NCBI GenBank assembly: GCA_020631735.1
Contig: CM036223.1
Location: 7,974,191 to 8,038,190, forward strand
Reading direction: 5' to 3'
Source: Saccharum officinarum
Taxonomy: Eukaryota > Streptophyta > Magnoliopsida > Poales > Poaceae
DNA: 64,000 nucleotides
In this document: positions 21,441-33,458 of the stretch, one piece after another
Numbering within the stretch: position 1 is the stretch's first letter
How the letters are laid out: every line of letters begins with the position of its first letter
The notes under the pieces: generated by a model
Seen by the model: only the letters and a program-made list of their open reading frames with translations
Told to the model about the DNA's origin: nothing
The model's database searches: none
Position numbers and translations under genes: made by a program

Positions 21441-23590
21441 TTGGACCAGTAGTGATTCCTTTTGCATCTTCCATACCAGTAGCTCATTGGAGTAGTGATT
21501 CCTTTTGCATCTTCCATACCAAACTTTTTTAGCATATCCTTTATGTATTTGGTTTGGCTTACAAATGTTCCTTCCTTCATTTGTTTGATTTGAAGTCCAA
21601 GAAAGAAACTAAGTTCACCAATCATTGACATTTCAAATTCCTTTGCCATCATTTTCCCAAACTCATCACAATAATCTTGATTGGTTGAACCAAATATGAT
21701 ATCATCAACATATATTTGCAACACAAACAAGTCTTTCTCAATCTTCTTGGTGAAAAGAGTAGTATCCACTTTACCCATGACAAATCCTTTGGATAGCAAG
21801 AAGTCCCTCAATCTTTCATACCATGCTCTAGGTGCTTGCTTCAATCCATACAAAGCTTTTCTCAATTTGTAGACATGATTGGATTTCTTGTCATCTTCAA
21901 AACCGGGAGGTTGCTCCACATACCTCCTCTTGGATGTAAACATTGAGAAATGCACTCTTCACATCCATTTGTATAGCTTGATATTGTGAGCACAAGTATA
22001 GGCAAGTAAGATCCTAATTGCTTCTAATCTAGCAACGGGGGCATATGTTTCACCAAAGTTAAGACCCTCTATTTGTGTGTACCCTTGAGCCACTAGTCTT
22101 GCTTTGTTCCTTACTACTATCCCATCTTGATCTTGCTTGTTGCGAAAGACCCATTTTGTCCCAATGACATTGTGATCACTAGGTCTCTCAACTAATTCCC
22201 ATACTTCATTTCTCTTGAAGTTGTTGAGCTCTTCATGCATTGCATTTACCCAATCCAGATCTCTCAATGCTTTATCAATGCCCTTGGGTTCTTCCATTGA
22301 CATAAAAGAAGAGTGAGCACAAAATGATGCCAATCTTGATCTAGTTTGAACTCCCCTTTGTATGTCACCAATGATGGAATCCAATGGATGGTCTCTTGCA
22401 ATGTTAGTTGGTTGAAGCACTTGGAATTGATTGCTTGGATGTTGATGTTGATCATGAGTTGGAGATGATGAACTAGCCACTTGTTGATCTTGTTGCACTT
22501 GAGATGATTTACTAGCTTGATTTTGCATTAGAGAACCACTAGCTTGTGTAATTGGACTTTGGAGCACTTGATCTTTGTAGTCATCCACATCAATCACTTG
22601 CTTTGGCCTAATATCACCAATATACATTTCTTTCATAGCATTGATCAATTGAGTTCCTCTCACATCATCCAAGTTATCTTTCTCATCTTGAGAGCCATTT
22701 GTTTCATCAAACTCAACATCATGAACTTCCTCAAGTAAACCACTAGCCAAATTCCAAACTCTATAAGCTTTGCTAGTAGTGGAGTAACCAAGTAAGAATC
22801 CTTCATCACATTTCTTCTCAAACTTGCTCAATCTAGTGCCCTTCTTCAAGATGTAGCATTTGCAACCAAATACCCAAAAGTATGCAATGTTGGGCTTTCT
22901 TCCATTTAAGATCTCATATAGTGTCTTCTCTAGGAACTTGTGGCAATAGAGGCGGTTGCTATAGAAGCAAGCCGTGTTGATTGCTTCAGCCCAAAATGAA
23001 TGACTCACATTATACTCATTCAACATTGATCTTGCCATATCAATTAAGTTTCTATTCTTCCTCTCAACTAGGCCATTGGATTGAGATGTATACTTGGTCA
23101 AGAATTGATGCTTGATTCCAAGCTCATCACATAGCTTATTAACTCTTATGTTTCTAAACTCACTTTCATTGTCACTTCTTACTTTCTTGATTGTGGTCTC
23201 AAACTCATTTTGCACTCTCTTGATGAACTTTTTGAATATGTCAAATACATCACTCTTGTCCACAAGAAAGAATACCCATGTGTATCTAGTGAAATCATCC
23301 ACAATCACAAAGCCATACTTGTTACCACCAATGCTTGTGTATGTAGTTGGCCCAAATAGATCCATGTGCAACAACTCAAATGCCTTGGAAGTACTCATAA
23401 TGCTCTTCAATGGATGAGTGTTGCCCACTTGCTTTCCCGCTTGACATGCACTACATAGCTTATCCTTCTCAAATGTGACATCCTTCAAGCCTCTAACTAA
23501 GTCATGCTTCACTAACTTGTTCAATTGCTTCATGCCAACATGACCAAGTCTTCTATGCCATAACCAACCCATACTTGATTTGGTGAGCAA
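21441..23590 (-). pseudogene. Copia-1 pol: integrase and reverse transcriptase, broken
   Basis: The integrase HHCC zinc region (HRRLGHVGMKQL...CSACQAGK) is followed by the DDE core: DLFGP, SDNESEF and NGLVERKNR carry the three acidic residues. The main frame 23590-21959 runs into the reverse transcriptase ([29 protein letters not shown]). A frameshift near 21955 leads to 21955-21444, with [25 protein letters not shown] and the catalytic YVDD at 21701-21712. The frame then crosses the deletion junction at about 21445 into LTR sequence, so the last 100 codons of that open frame are not protein-derived. RNase H is absent. Confidence 0.9.
21448..21520. repeat. 30-bp duplication at the Copia-1 deletion junction
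   Basis: The 30-bp word beginning AGTAGTGATTCCTTTTGC occurs at 21448-21477 and again at 21491-21520, exactly where LTR sequence is fused to reverse transcriptase sequence. This is templated-filler-like DNA of the sort left by end joining. Confidence 0.85.
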
Positions 23591-23985
23591 GCATGTTGAA
23601 AGTTGAGTGTCACTAGCATTAAATCAACCAAGTATAGATTCTCATATCTAAAGCCCTTAAAGATCAAATTGGAGCCATCAACACTAACTATTTCCACATC
23701 ATCAACAACAAATATGCACTTGAAACCAAGATCACACAATTGAGCAACCGAGAGAAGATTGAAATTCAACTTTTCAACTAAGAGCACATTAGAAATGCTA
23801 TGATCATTTTAGATTGCAATCCTTCCAAGCCCTTTTACATCACCCTTACTATTGTCACCAAATGTGATACTTTCAATGCCACTATCATTGGGTTTGATTG
23901 AGTTGAACATTCTTGAATCACTGGTCATATGTTGAGTACACCCACTATCAAGCACTCAATGCCTTCCTCCGGCTTTGTAATTGAC
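23530..23985 (-). pseudogene. Copia-1 protease and pre-integrase segment
   Basis: The minus strand encodes VLDSGCTQHMTSD, the aspartic protease active site DSG, followed by FNLLSVAQLCDLGFKCIF and the GAG-pre-integrase region. Directly before VLDSG there is an in-frame TGA (23956-23958) where Trp is expected. Ten codons further upstream a TAG (23986-23988) separates it from gag. Another stop falls at the ISNDHS equivalent near 23810. Confidence 0.85.
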
Positions 23986-25902
23986 CTACAAAAAAAAATA
24001 ATGTTTCTTAGGTACCCATACTTGTTTGGGTCCTTGGAGGTTAGTCACTAAGCTCTTTGGTACCCAAATGACCTTCTTCTTTGGACCCACAATTGGTGTA
24101 CCAACAAACTTAGCATGCACACCTTTCTCACCCTTGGTAAGCACATAACAAGAATCAAAAGGAATGCAATCCATTTTAGCATGAATCACTAGTAGTAGAG
24201 ATAGAGTTAGTTGTGGTGGATGATGATGAGCTACATGAAGCATTAGTAGGACCAACAAATAAAGAATCATCAATAATATCACATGTTAGTCCAATATCAC
24301 AAGTGACAATCACTTGCTCCTCCTTAGCTTCCTTCATGAACTTCTCCAACTTGAGGTCCTTTTCCTTGATGAGCTCAAGTAGAGTGGAGTGGGCTTCCTT
24401 AAGCCTAGTGTGAGCAATTTCAAGATCCTCATGGTCTTCCTTTAGACACTCATGAGAGGCCTCTAGCTTATCAAAGGATTTCCTAAGAGCTTTGAGCTCT
24501 TGTTCAATTCCTTTGCACTCCTTACTCTTTTTGAGAGCAACAAGCTCCTCTATCAAGGCATCATTTTCATTGCTCTTGGCAATGAGCTCTTGCTCCAAGA
24601 TCTTGCATCTCTTGGTGGTCCTCTTGTAGCCCTTGCTCATTTGATCTATTATGCCCAATAGATCATCCTTGGAGTAGTCCTCATCCTCCTCATCATCACT
24701 CCTATAACCATCACTAGCACAAGAATCATCATCACTATCATCATATTTTACCTTGGTAGGCTTGGCCATAAGGCATGTCGATGTAGTATCGAAGATGGAT
24801 GGCTTGTTGGAGAGGGTGAGGCTTGCAATGGCTCGTCGAGTGGTCCTTTCATCATCTCTAGAGCTTGCATCATCATCACTATCAGAGTTGTCACTATCCC
24901 AAGTGACCACATAACCACCACCCTTCTTGTTGTTGAATGTGAAGCTCTTCTTTGCTTTCTTCTCCTTCTCTTTCTTATCCTTCCTGTTCTTCTTGAGCTT
25001 CAAGTCCCCATTATGAAATCTCTTATCTTCATAGGGGCAATCCGCCACTATGTGATCGGGGCTATTGCAATTGTAGCAAAGGATCTTTGGCTTAGTGTCT
25101 CTCCTCTTCCTTGCCCCATATCCTTTCTTCTTCATGAGCCTTCCCATCTTGTGCACTAGGAGGGCCATGGTCTCATCATCAAATGAATCATCATCATCGC
25201 TCTCCACCTTGCTCTTGCCCTTAGAGGATGAAGCCTTGAAATGGGCTTCTCTTGCTTGACCTTGGTCTCCTTCTTCTCTTCTACCTCATCTTCATCATCA
25301 TTATATTGGGCATCGGTCATTATATCTCCAAGCACATCAGTTGGTTTGACCTTGTCCAATCCCTCTCTAAAGATCATTATTCTCAAGGTGGCAAACTTCT
25401 TGGGTAAGCACATCAAGAACTTGTGTGAGCAGTCCTTGTCCTCAACCTTCTCCCCAAGCCCCTTGAGATCATTGACAATGACTTGGAGCCTATAGAATAT
25501 CTCCGGGATGGATTCATCATCCTTCATCTTGAAAATGGATAACTTGTCCTTGAGCATATATAGTTTGGCACTTTTTACTGTTGAAGTGCCTCCATATGTT
25601 TCTTCAAGTCTTATCCAAAGCTCATTTGCCTTTTCAAGATCTTTGATTTGCCCAAATACTTTGTCATCAATGGCACGGTAGATTGTGTCAAGTGCCGCCG
25701 TGTTGCATTGTTTGTTGATGCGGTCATTGGGAGTGAGATTTTCCTCATCAAGAATGATGTATCCTTCTTTGGTCACATCCCAAACCTTCTCATGTATATT
25801 GCCTAGATATGGCTTCATCTTCCTTTTCCAATGATCAGAGGAAGAGACGCCATCAAAGAATGGAGGCTTGCCATTAACATGATTGAACATAACTTGAACC
25901 AT
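23986..25902 (-). pseudogene. Copia-1 gag, frameshifted
   Basis: Frame 25902-25156 holds the capsid part (DHWKRKMKPYL, DELWIRLEETY-like, FKMKDDESIPE). A shift near 25200 leads to frame 25207-24176, with the CCHC knuckle CYNCNSPDHIVADC, acidic SDSDDD runs and a Glu/Lys/Leu-rich coiled coil (about 24330-24660 on the DNA). Near 24180 about 280 bp present in Copia-2 (its second Cys/His motif region) are missing, and the frame resumes at 24170-23986. Gag forms the virus-like particle. This copy cannot make an intact protein. Confidence 0.88.
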
Positions 25903-25941
25903 CTTGCACCAAGGTTGTTAAGCCTTGCAAATGGTGACCAC

Positions 25942-25954
25942 GGCCCCAATACCA
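25942..25954 (-). promoter_or_regulatory. Copia-1 primer-binding site, mutated
   Basis: TGGTATTGGGGCC on the minus strand sits 2 nt inside the LTR. It differs at three positions from the tRNA-iMet site TGGTATCAGAGCC kept in Copia-2. Confidence 0.85.
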
Positions 25955-25956
25955 CT

Positions 25957-28002
25957 TGAAAGGTCTTGATGTCTAGAGGGGGGTGACAAGTCTTTTAAAA
26001 AATTCTACAAAGATAAGCTAAACAAGTTTATCAATATAACAAATAGCGAGATGCGAGTTTTGCTTAGCCTACGGGGTGTTTGCAAGCCACCTATCCAATT
26101 CACAATTCTAGTATATTTGCACTCAACCGCACAAGTCAAACCGCACAACTTAGCCACAACTAAAGCTAACTAGCTACACAAGCTAAGAGCTACACTAACA
26201 AGCTAGCAAGGTAACTAAGAAAATAATACAAGAGAGAGTTAGAAGGATATCTCCGAGGGGCGAAGTATTGAGCCAACCAATCAATATGATCAAGAGATGA
26301 ATTCCACAATACACAACCACCAGGATCGATTAATCACAATAAGAATGATGACACAAAGATTTATCCCGAGGTTCACGTGCTTGCCAGCACGCTAGTCCCC
26401 GTTGTGTCCCTCTTCACCACGTGGTTCGGTGGCTAATCGGTCTCACACTGAGCCTCTTAAAAGGCGCCATAAGAACCTACCAAATAGCAAAAGGTTGCAA
26501 ATGACACGAGCAATCCACTAACGTTGCCTTTGGCGCTTCGCCGAGGAAGGCACAAACCCCTCACAATCACCGGAGGTGGCCAAGAATAATCACCAACTCT
26601 TGCCAAAAGCCTCCAAGCTGCTCCAAGCCGTCTAGGTGGCGGCAACCACCAAGAGAAATAAGAATCCAACAGCAAATCAACCACCAAGTGCCAACTAGAT
26701 GCAATCTCACAATGCAAATGCACTTAGATCACTCAATCTCACTCCGAATATGCAAAGAAGCAAGAGAGATGAGTGGGAGGAGAGTTGCTTAGCTCAAAGT
26801 ACTCACAAGTATGTCAAAGAGTGCAAGAGGGTGAGCCTTGAGCCGGCCAACAAGTATATATAGGAGCCCCCAAAAGAATAGAGCCATTGGCTCACGAAAT
26901 AGCCACACTCGGGGTGATCGGACGCGCTGGTCCGACCTGACCAGACGTGCACAGTGTCCGGTCGCTCCACCGTGACCTCCCCAATGAATGCCACGTGTCT
27001 CACTTTGAATTTCGTTCGTTTGATCGTAACGGTCACTTAAAAGTACTCGTTCACGCACTAGAGTGACCGGACGCACAGCAAGAATTGATCGAACGCGCCG
27101 ATCACACAACGCCTACGCTCGTGAAGCACTGACCAGACGCGCTTCATGCAATGATCGGACGTGATAGTGCCAGCGTCTGGTTGCAGTCTAGAGAGCTCCC
27201 ATCGTGACCGGACGCGTCCGATCACGTTTGACCGCACACGCCGCATGTCCGATCAGCTCTTCGCCATGCTCTACTCCTTTGGGTGCCCGACCGAACGCTC
27301 TGGTTCCGTGAGGGACCGGACATGCCAGTTGCAAACCCTAACACCCATGTGCCTGACTGCTGCGTTGAACTAACCGGACGCGTCCGATCAAACCATGACC
27401 ACATCCGGTGCAGCGTCCGATCACCTTGGTGACCTCCGTTCGCCTCCGTTTCTTTTCCAACTTCCGGCGTAGTGGAAAAAAAGTCATTTCAACTCCTCTA
27501 AAATGCCTGAATCCCACCTCGCAAGCTCGGTGGGAGGGAGAGAGGGACCCAAACCCTTTCTACTGCTCAAACTCCAATGCCATCGCAAATGTGCTAACAC
27601 CACCAAGTGATCACGTCATGTGCGAGTGTGTTAGCATTTTCACAATTATTTTTTGAGGCATTATTAGTTCTATCCAAATGCATATGATTATGAAATGCAC
27701 ACCTAGAGGCACTTAGGAGTTAAATAGCCACGTCATTCCCCTCTTTATAGTACAATTATCTATCCTATAATGTAACCACACCCACTAGGTGTCTTGGTTA
27801 CTAAAACACAATCCTTAAGCATATACCTTTACCTTGATCACATAGGGTTGCGTCCAAATCCAAGTGTGGCCATCATGATCACCATGTCCATCTTGTCACC
27901 AACCTTGGAATGTACTAATCCTCATATGATATATACAACTTAGGCATAGGATTAGTACTTAGGCATTGTCACTAATTACCAACACCAAACATAGAGCTTT
28001 CA
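25957..28002 (-). repeat. Copia-1 5' LTR, complete (2046 bp)
   Basis: Runs from TGAAAGCTCTATG (minus, at 28002) to ...AAGACCTTTCA (25957). U3 contains an array of GACCGGACGCG-like units at 26920-27420, upstream of a TATA box at 26855-26863. Confidence 0.9.
26855..26863 (-). promoter_or_regulatory. Copia-1 LTR TATA box
   Basis: CTATATATA on the minus strand, about 1.14 kb from the LTR start and just downstream of the GC-rich U3 repeats. This is the expected U3/R promoter position. Confidence 0.65.
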
Positions 28003-28007
28003 TTGGC
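28003..28007. repeat. Copia-1 target-site duplication, right (TTGGC)
   Basis: Identical to 19987-19991. Removing the element and one copy restores a continuous LINE1 ORF2. Confidence 0.9.
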
Positions 28008-30419
28008 TAGGGGCTAGACAGCTAATGAAGTAGCAAAGATGAATAAGGAAAAGTAGAGTTAGCTTTAGAATATAATGATTTAGAGAGGGAGATGGAAAGT
28101 AGGATCTTGTCTGACCAAGAGTTGTGTAGATTTAGACAGTAACTAGAGATTTGGATAAAATCTGGGCTTTAGAAGAGATAAAAGCTAGGCAAAGATCAAG
28201 GGACAGGAACATTTTAGAGGGAGATAGAAATACAACATATTTCCATGCTGTGGCAAATCAAATAAGTAGAAAGAAAAGAGTTGAAGTGCTGGAGGAGGGA
28301 CCCAATGGCCTGGTAGAAGACCAGAAAGGTATGATGGAGATAGTTGTATACTTCTATAGAAATCTTTTTGCTAAAGAGGCTTGGATAAACATTAAGCTGG
28401 CTGATGATTTCTAGAAAGTAGAGGAATTAGTGTCTAGGGAAGAGAATGATCTTTTAACAAAACCTTTTTCTAAGGAGGAAATTAAGAGTGTAGTTTTTAG
28501 TTGTTATGCTGAGGGGGCACCAGGACTAGATGGTGTCTCTTTTTTGTTTTATCAAAGATTTTGGGATCTGATAAAAAATGATTTGTTAGCTATGTTCAAT
28601 GACTTTCACCTAGGTAGATTAGATCTATACCATCTTAATTTTTCCATGATTACTTTGATTCCAAAAGAAGAAGGGGCTAGGTCCATGAAGAAGTTTAGTT
28701 TAGTAATAAACTAAAATTATAAAATCTTCTCTAAGGCCCTAACTTTGAGACTTGGGAAGATAATAGATAGATTAGTATCCCCTCATCAGAGTGCATTTAT
28801 ACAAGGTTGCTATATTTTGGAAAGCGTGGTAATTTCCCATGAGTTAGTACATAGTGTCCACAACAGCAATGAGCCTAGGTGTGTTATAAAATTAGATTAC
28901 GAAAAAGCATATGATAGAGTGAGTTGGGACTTCTTGTTTGAGATTTTAGAGTCTAGAGGTTTTAGCCCTGTTTGGATAAATTGGATTGAAAAACTCATTA
29001 AGAAAGGTTCTGTGGGAGTTATGCTTAATGGAGAGGAAAGTATTTTTTTCAAAACATGGAAGGTGCTGAGGAAAGGTGATCCCCTTTTCCCTTTGCTTTT
29101 TAACCTTGTAGGGGACATCTTAACTAGGATGCTAATCAAAGGTGGAAGTGAGGGTTTGATTAGAGGTCTTGGTTCTAATTTTAGTGATGGAGGCATAATT
29201 TCCTTACAATATGCAGATGATACCATTCTGTTTTCTGATGTTGAGTTAGAGCACTTACTTTACTTAAAGGTAATTCTAATGTGGTTTGAATAGTTGTTAG
29301 GTATGAGAGTAAACTTTCATAAAAGTGAGATAGTTGCTATGAATTTGTCAGAGGAGTTAGCTCATGGCATTTTTCACCTTTTTGCTTTCCCTTTAGGTAG
29401 TTTTCCCATCAAGTACTTAGGTGTTCCTGCACACTACGATAATTTGAGAAGAGAAGACATCCAACCATTAGTGGATAAGTTGCTTAGGAGAATAGCTGGA
29501 TGGAGGGGAAAACTTCTTTCATATGCTACAAAAGTTGTGTTGATCAGAGCATGTTTGACTAGTATTCCCATTTACCTCATGTCTTTTATTAAGTTCCCCA
29601 AGTGGGCAATCAAAATGCTTAATACCCACTTAGCTAACTGCCTTTGGAATGATAGTGCTGATAGTAATAAAATACATTTAGTGAATTGGGATAATATTTC
29701 TATGCTTAAGGATTTTGGTGGCCTAGGGATCCCAAATTTAAGAGATTTGAATATTTGTCTATTAGCTTCTTGGATTAAGAGATATAATATTGATAATCAT
29801 AAGATGTGGAAACAGTTTTTAGATTTCAAGTATAAGACTGAAAACCCTAACATCTTCTGTAGCTCAACTCCATGCTTCCCAATTCTTTAAGGGGGTTATG
29901 TGGGCTGCATCTACAGCTAAGATAGGTTATAGATGGAAATTGGGAATGGCAAAAAGATCAAGTTTTGGGAGGGCAATTGGCTTGGTCCTTCAAGCTTAGC
30001 TCTACAATTTTGGGAGATTTATGTCTTCATTCATGAACAATCTGGTACTATTGCAGAGCTTTGGGATGGTACTAATCTGAAATGCACTTTTAGAAGAGGT
30101 GTAGATCAAAGATTAATGAATATGTGGTTAGAGATAATTCAGTTAGCTTCTACCATTATTTTTACTAATGAGGAAGATTCCCTAATTTGGAAGTTTAATT
30201 CTAGTGGAACCTATTCTTCATAATCCTTGTATAAGATCATAAATTTTTAGGGGTATTCTTCCTATGCATGTCCTAGCAGTATGGCATCTGAAAGTACCAC
30301 CTGGAGTTCAGTTCTTTCTTTGGCTTCTATCCAAGAATAAAAATCTGACCAGAGATAATTTGAACGTTAGGAAAAAGCTAGATGATATATGATGCTTATT
30401 TTGTACAGAACCTGAATCT
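28008..30419 (+). pseudogene. LINE1 ORF2 reverse transcriptase and zinc-binding start
   Basis: One reading frame stays aligned from 28151 to 30223, with stops at 28412, 28712, 29291, 29888 and a few between 29891 and 29932. Motifs in order are [72 protein letters not shown] (normally RQGDPLSPLLFN), and the catalytic YADD at 29210-29221. These are followed by the GWRGKLLSYA and WN.WRGL-like thumb/tail region. From 30224 the zinc-binding domain begins (VPPGVQFFLWLL, CLFCTEPES) after a frame change. LINE2 interrupts at 30420. Confidence 0.88.
30409..30419. repeat. LINE2 target-site duplication, left
   Basis: AACCTGAATCT is repeated exactly at 48928-48938. The following T tract (30420-30424) is the poly(A) tail of the minus-strand LINE2. 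Confidence 0.9.
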
Positions 30420-30729
30420 TTTTTCTTGAACATGCAGGAGAGCTACGTATCATTGTATTAGTAGAAGAAAACGGATTCATACATAGACCCAAACACACTC
30501 ACACACCCTACCACACCTTCCATGTTTTCTAAGACTTCATCACCTGAATCTGAGTATACAAGAACCGACGGGGCTAAGAAAAATAAAAGCCCCTAGCAGT
30601 GAGCAAGGACAACCCCTTAGCTCCTACCAAACACCACCAATGAGCTTCATCCCTAGCTATACTCAGGGCTATGTTAATGTTTGGTACAGCCCCATTGAAG
30701 ACACAGTCATTCTAATGTTTCCAGATGCT

Positions 30730-31442
30730 TCAGGCGCCAAGGATGATGATAGAGTTTAAGCCTTTTCTTACATCCCCAGTGGTAGCTGCTTCTGCCTTTT
30801 CCCACAAGTCCTCCCAAGCTAAACCATCGGGTTGGGGTGCGAGTGAAGAGAGTCCAACGTGCTGCAAGAGAGAAAACCAGAATCGCCTAGCAAAAATGCA
30901 CCTAATTAGGAGGTGTTGAATGCTTTCCTGTTCCTGGTCACAAAACAGACATTTGGCTGGGTGAGGAAGTCCTCGCTGAGCAAGCCTGTCAGTTATCCAA
31001 CACCGGTTATGAGCAACCAGCCACATGAAAAAATGACATTTGGGAGGAGCCCATGACTTCCATATTCTCTCATATGGTGTGAAATATATGGCTCCCTGAA
31101 AGAACGCATCATATGCAGACTTTGCCGTGTATTCTCCTGAAGCCGAAAGTCTCCAAATGTGTTTGTCCTGTGACCCTTCATGTAGCTCAACATTAGATAT
31201 TATATCCCGTAGTTCCAGATATTCCATCAAAGCTTCTATAGGTAGTTCAACTCGAATATAATCAATCCATTTCTCATCAGTCAGGGCCTCCTTCATCGTA
31301 CGCATGCCTATTCTTCTTTTAGGGATCAAACAAAAAATCTTTGGTGCTAATTCATGAATATTTTTTCTAGCAAGTCATCTGTCCTTCCAGAACAAAGTGC
31401 TAGCTCCATCTTCTACTTTAGAAAACACTACCATAGAGAGGA
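30730..31442 (-). pseudogene. LINE2 ORF2 C-terminal zinc-binding domain
   Basis: The minus strand reads TLFWKDR, a stop where Trp is expected, LARKNIHELAPKIF, then HIWRLSASGEYTAKSAYDAFF, PPKCHFFMWLVAHNRCWITDRL and the Cys/His cluster CLFCDQEQESIQHLLIRC. It continues the reverse transcriptase found at 45484-47100 across Copia-2. Confidence 0.88.
31438..31442. repeat. Copia-2 target-site duplication, left (GAGGA)
   Basis: GAGGA is repeated at 45479-45483, so these are the two ends of one insertion despite the gap between. Confidence 0.88.
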
Positions 31443-33458
31443 TGAAAAGGTCTTGATGGCTAGAGGGGGGTGAATAGCCTTATAAAATTTTCTACAAAGA
31501 CAATCTAAACAAGTTTATCAATATAACAAGTAGCGAGATGCGAGTTTTGCTTAGCCTACGGGGTGTTTGCAAGCAACCTATCCAAAATACAATTCTAGTA
31601 GTTGCACTCAACCGCACAAGTTAAACCGAGAAGGTAACTACAACTACAACTAGCAAGCTACACAAAAGAGCTACTCTAGCAAAGCTAACTAGCTAGCAAA
31701 GATAACTAAGAAAGTAATGCGGAGTTGAGTTAGGAGAGTTTTACCGAGGGGCGAAGTAATGAGCCAACCAATATGATCAACAATGAATACCAAGATAACC
31801 GAACACCAGGATCAATCAATCACAATATGAAAGTGAAGACACGAAGATTTATCCCGAGGTTCACGTGCTTGCCGGCACGCTAGTCCCCGTTGTGTCCCTC
31901 TTCACCACGTGGTTCGGTGGCTAATCGGTCACACACCGAGCCTCTCGAAAGGCGCCACAAGAACCTACCAAATGGCAAAAGGTTGCAAATGACATGAGCA
32001 ATTCACTAACGTTGCCTTTGGCGCTTTGTCGAGGTAGGCACAAACCCCTCACAATCACCGGAGGTGGCCAAGAACAATCACCAACTCTTGCCAACGCCTC
32101 CAAGCTGCTCTAAACCGTCTAGGTGGCGGCAACCACCAAGAGAAACAAGAATCCCGCAGCAAATCAACCACCAAGTGCCAACTAGATGCAATCTCGTAAT
32201 ACAAATGCACTTGGATCACTCAATCTCACTTCGAATATGCAAAGAAGCAAGAGAGATGAGTGGGAGGGGAGTTGCTTAGCTCAAAGTGCTCACAAGTATG
32301 TCAAATGTTCGAGAGCATGCGAGAGAGCGAGCCTTGAGCCAGCCAACGAGTATATATAGACGTACCCCTTTGAATAGAGCCGTTAGAAACTTAAACAACT
32401 GAAATCGCGCTGACCGAACGCGCTGGTCCAACTGACCGGACACGCCGGTCGCGCAACGGCTAAGTCGCGAAGCACTGACCGGACGCGCTGGTCCAACTGA
32501 CTAGACACGCCGGTCGCACTGACCGGACGCGCTGGTCCAACTGACCGGACGCGCCGGTCGCACAAAGGCTAGCTGCGAAGCAACGACCGGACGCGCTTGA
32601 CGCGCAGACCGGACGCGCTGCAAACAACCGGACGTGCCGGTCCCATGACTGACCGGACGCGCTGGTCAAGTCTGAGCAGCGCACAACAACACAATGACCG
32701 GACGCGCTAGAGAAATGACCGGACGTCATAGTGCCAGCTTCCGGTTAGAGTCTAGTAAGCTCCCTGAATGACCGGACGCGTCCGATCGACTGTGACCGGA
32801 CGCGCTTCGCGTCCGATCATCAAACTGAAATACGCGTAGACACTGAACACTGACCGGACGTGTCCGGTCATGCAAAGACCGCGTCCGGTTCAGCGTCCGG
32901 TCACCTCTGTGACCTCCGTTCGCCTCCGTTTCTTTTCTGACTTTCGGTGTAGTGGAAAATAGTCGTTTCAACTCCTCGAAAATGCCTGAATCCCGCCGAG
33001 CTTGCGAACCCTCTCTACTGCTCAAACTCCACCGCCTTCGCAAACGTGCTAACACCACCAAGTGATCTTCGTCATGTGTGAGTGTGTTAGCATTTTCACA
33101 ATCATTTTTCGAGGCGATATTAGTTCTATCCAAATGCATATGATTATGAAATGCACACCTAGAGGCACTTAGGAGTTCAATAGCCGCGTCATTCCCCTCT
33201 TTATAGTACGGCTATCTATCCTATAATGTAACCACACCCACTAGGTGTCTTGGTTACTAAAACACAACCCTTAAGCATATACCTTTGCCTTCATCACGTA
33301 GGGTTGCGTCCAAATCCAAGTGTGGCCATCATGATCACCATGTCCATCTTGCCACCAACCTTGGAATGTACTAATCCTCATATGCTACATACAACTTAGG
33401 CATAGGATTAGTACTTAGGCATTGTCACTAATTACCAACACCAAACATAGGACTTTCA
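31443..33458 (-). repeat. Copia-2 3' LTR (2016 bp)
   Basis: Ends are TGAAAGTCCTATG... and ...AAGACCTTTTCA in element orientation. The U3 array of GACCGGACGCG units lies at 32400-32900. About 28 bp near 32995 are missing compared with the other LTR copies. Confidence 0.9.
32405..32905. repeat. CpG-rich palindromic GACCGGACGCG array in LTR U3
   Basis: Many tandem-like units of CTGACCGGACGCGCTGGTCC and variants (CCGGACGCGCCGGTC), each nearly self-complementary. Equivalent arrays lie at 35872-36362, 44450-44902, 26920-27420 and 20930-21370. CpG palindromes in U3 are a reported Sirevirus LTR feature. Confidence 0.85.

Larger units (their letters stand above)
19992..28002 (-). mobile_element. Copia-1: Sirevirus-like Ty1/copia retrotransposon
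   Basis: An 8011-bp element on the minus strand, bounded by TGAAAG...CTTTCA termini and TTGGC duplications. Element order is 5' LTR (28002-25957), primer site, gag, protease, integrase, reverse transcriptase, then a truncated 3' LTR (21440-19992). A large CCHC gag with a coiled-coil tail, about 2-kb LTRs and tRNA-iMet priming fit the Sirevirus (Maximus/Opie) lineage. A deletion of roughly 2.3-2.5 kb removed RNase H, the 3' interior and about 500 bp of the 3' LTR. Many stops and shifts occur, so it is inactive. Confidence 0.9.

Noticed and set aside
32405..32905. Regular GACCGGACGCG units could suggest a CRISPR array or satellite
   Set aside because: Spacing is irregular and units are nearly palindromic. 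They occur at the same place in every LTR copy of the family, in a plant genome.
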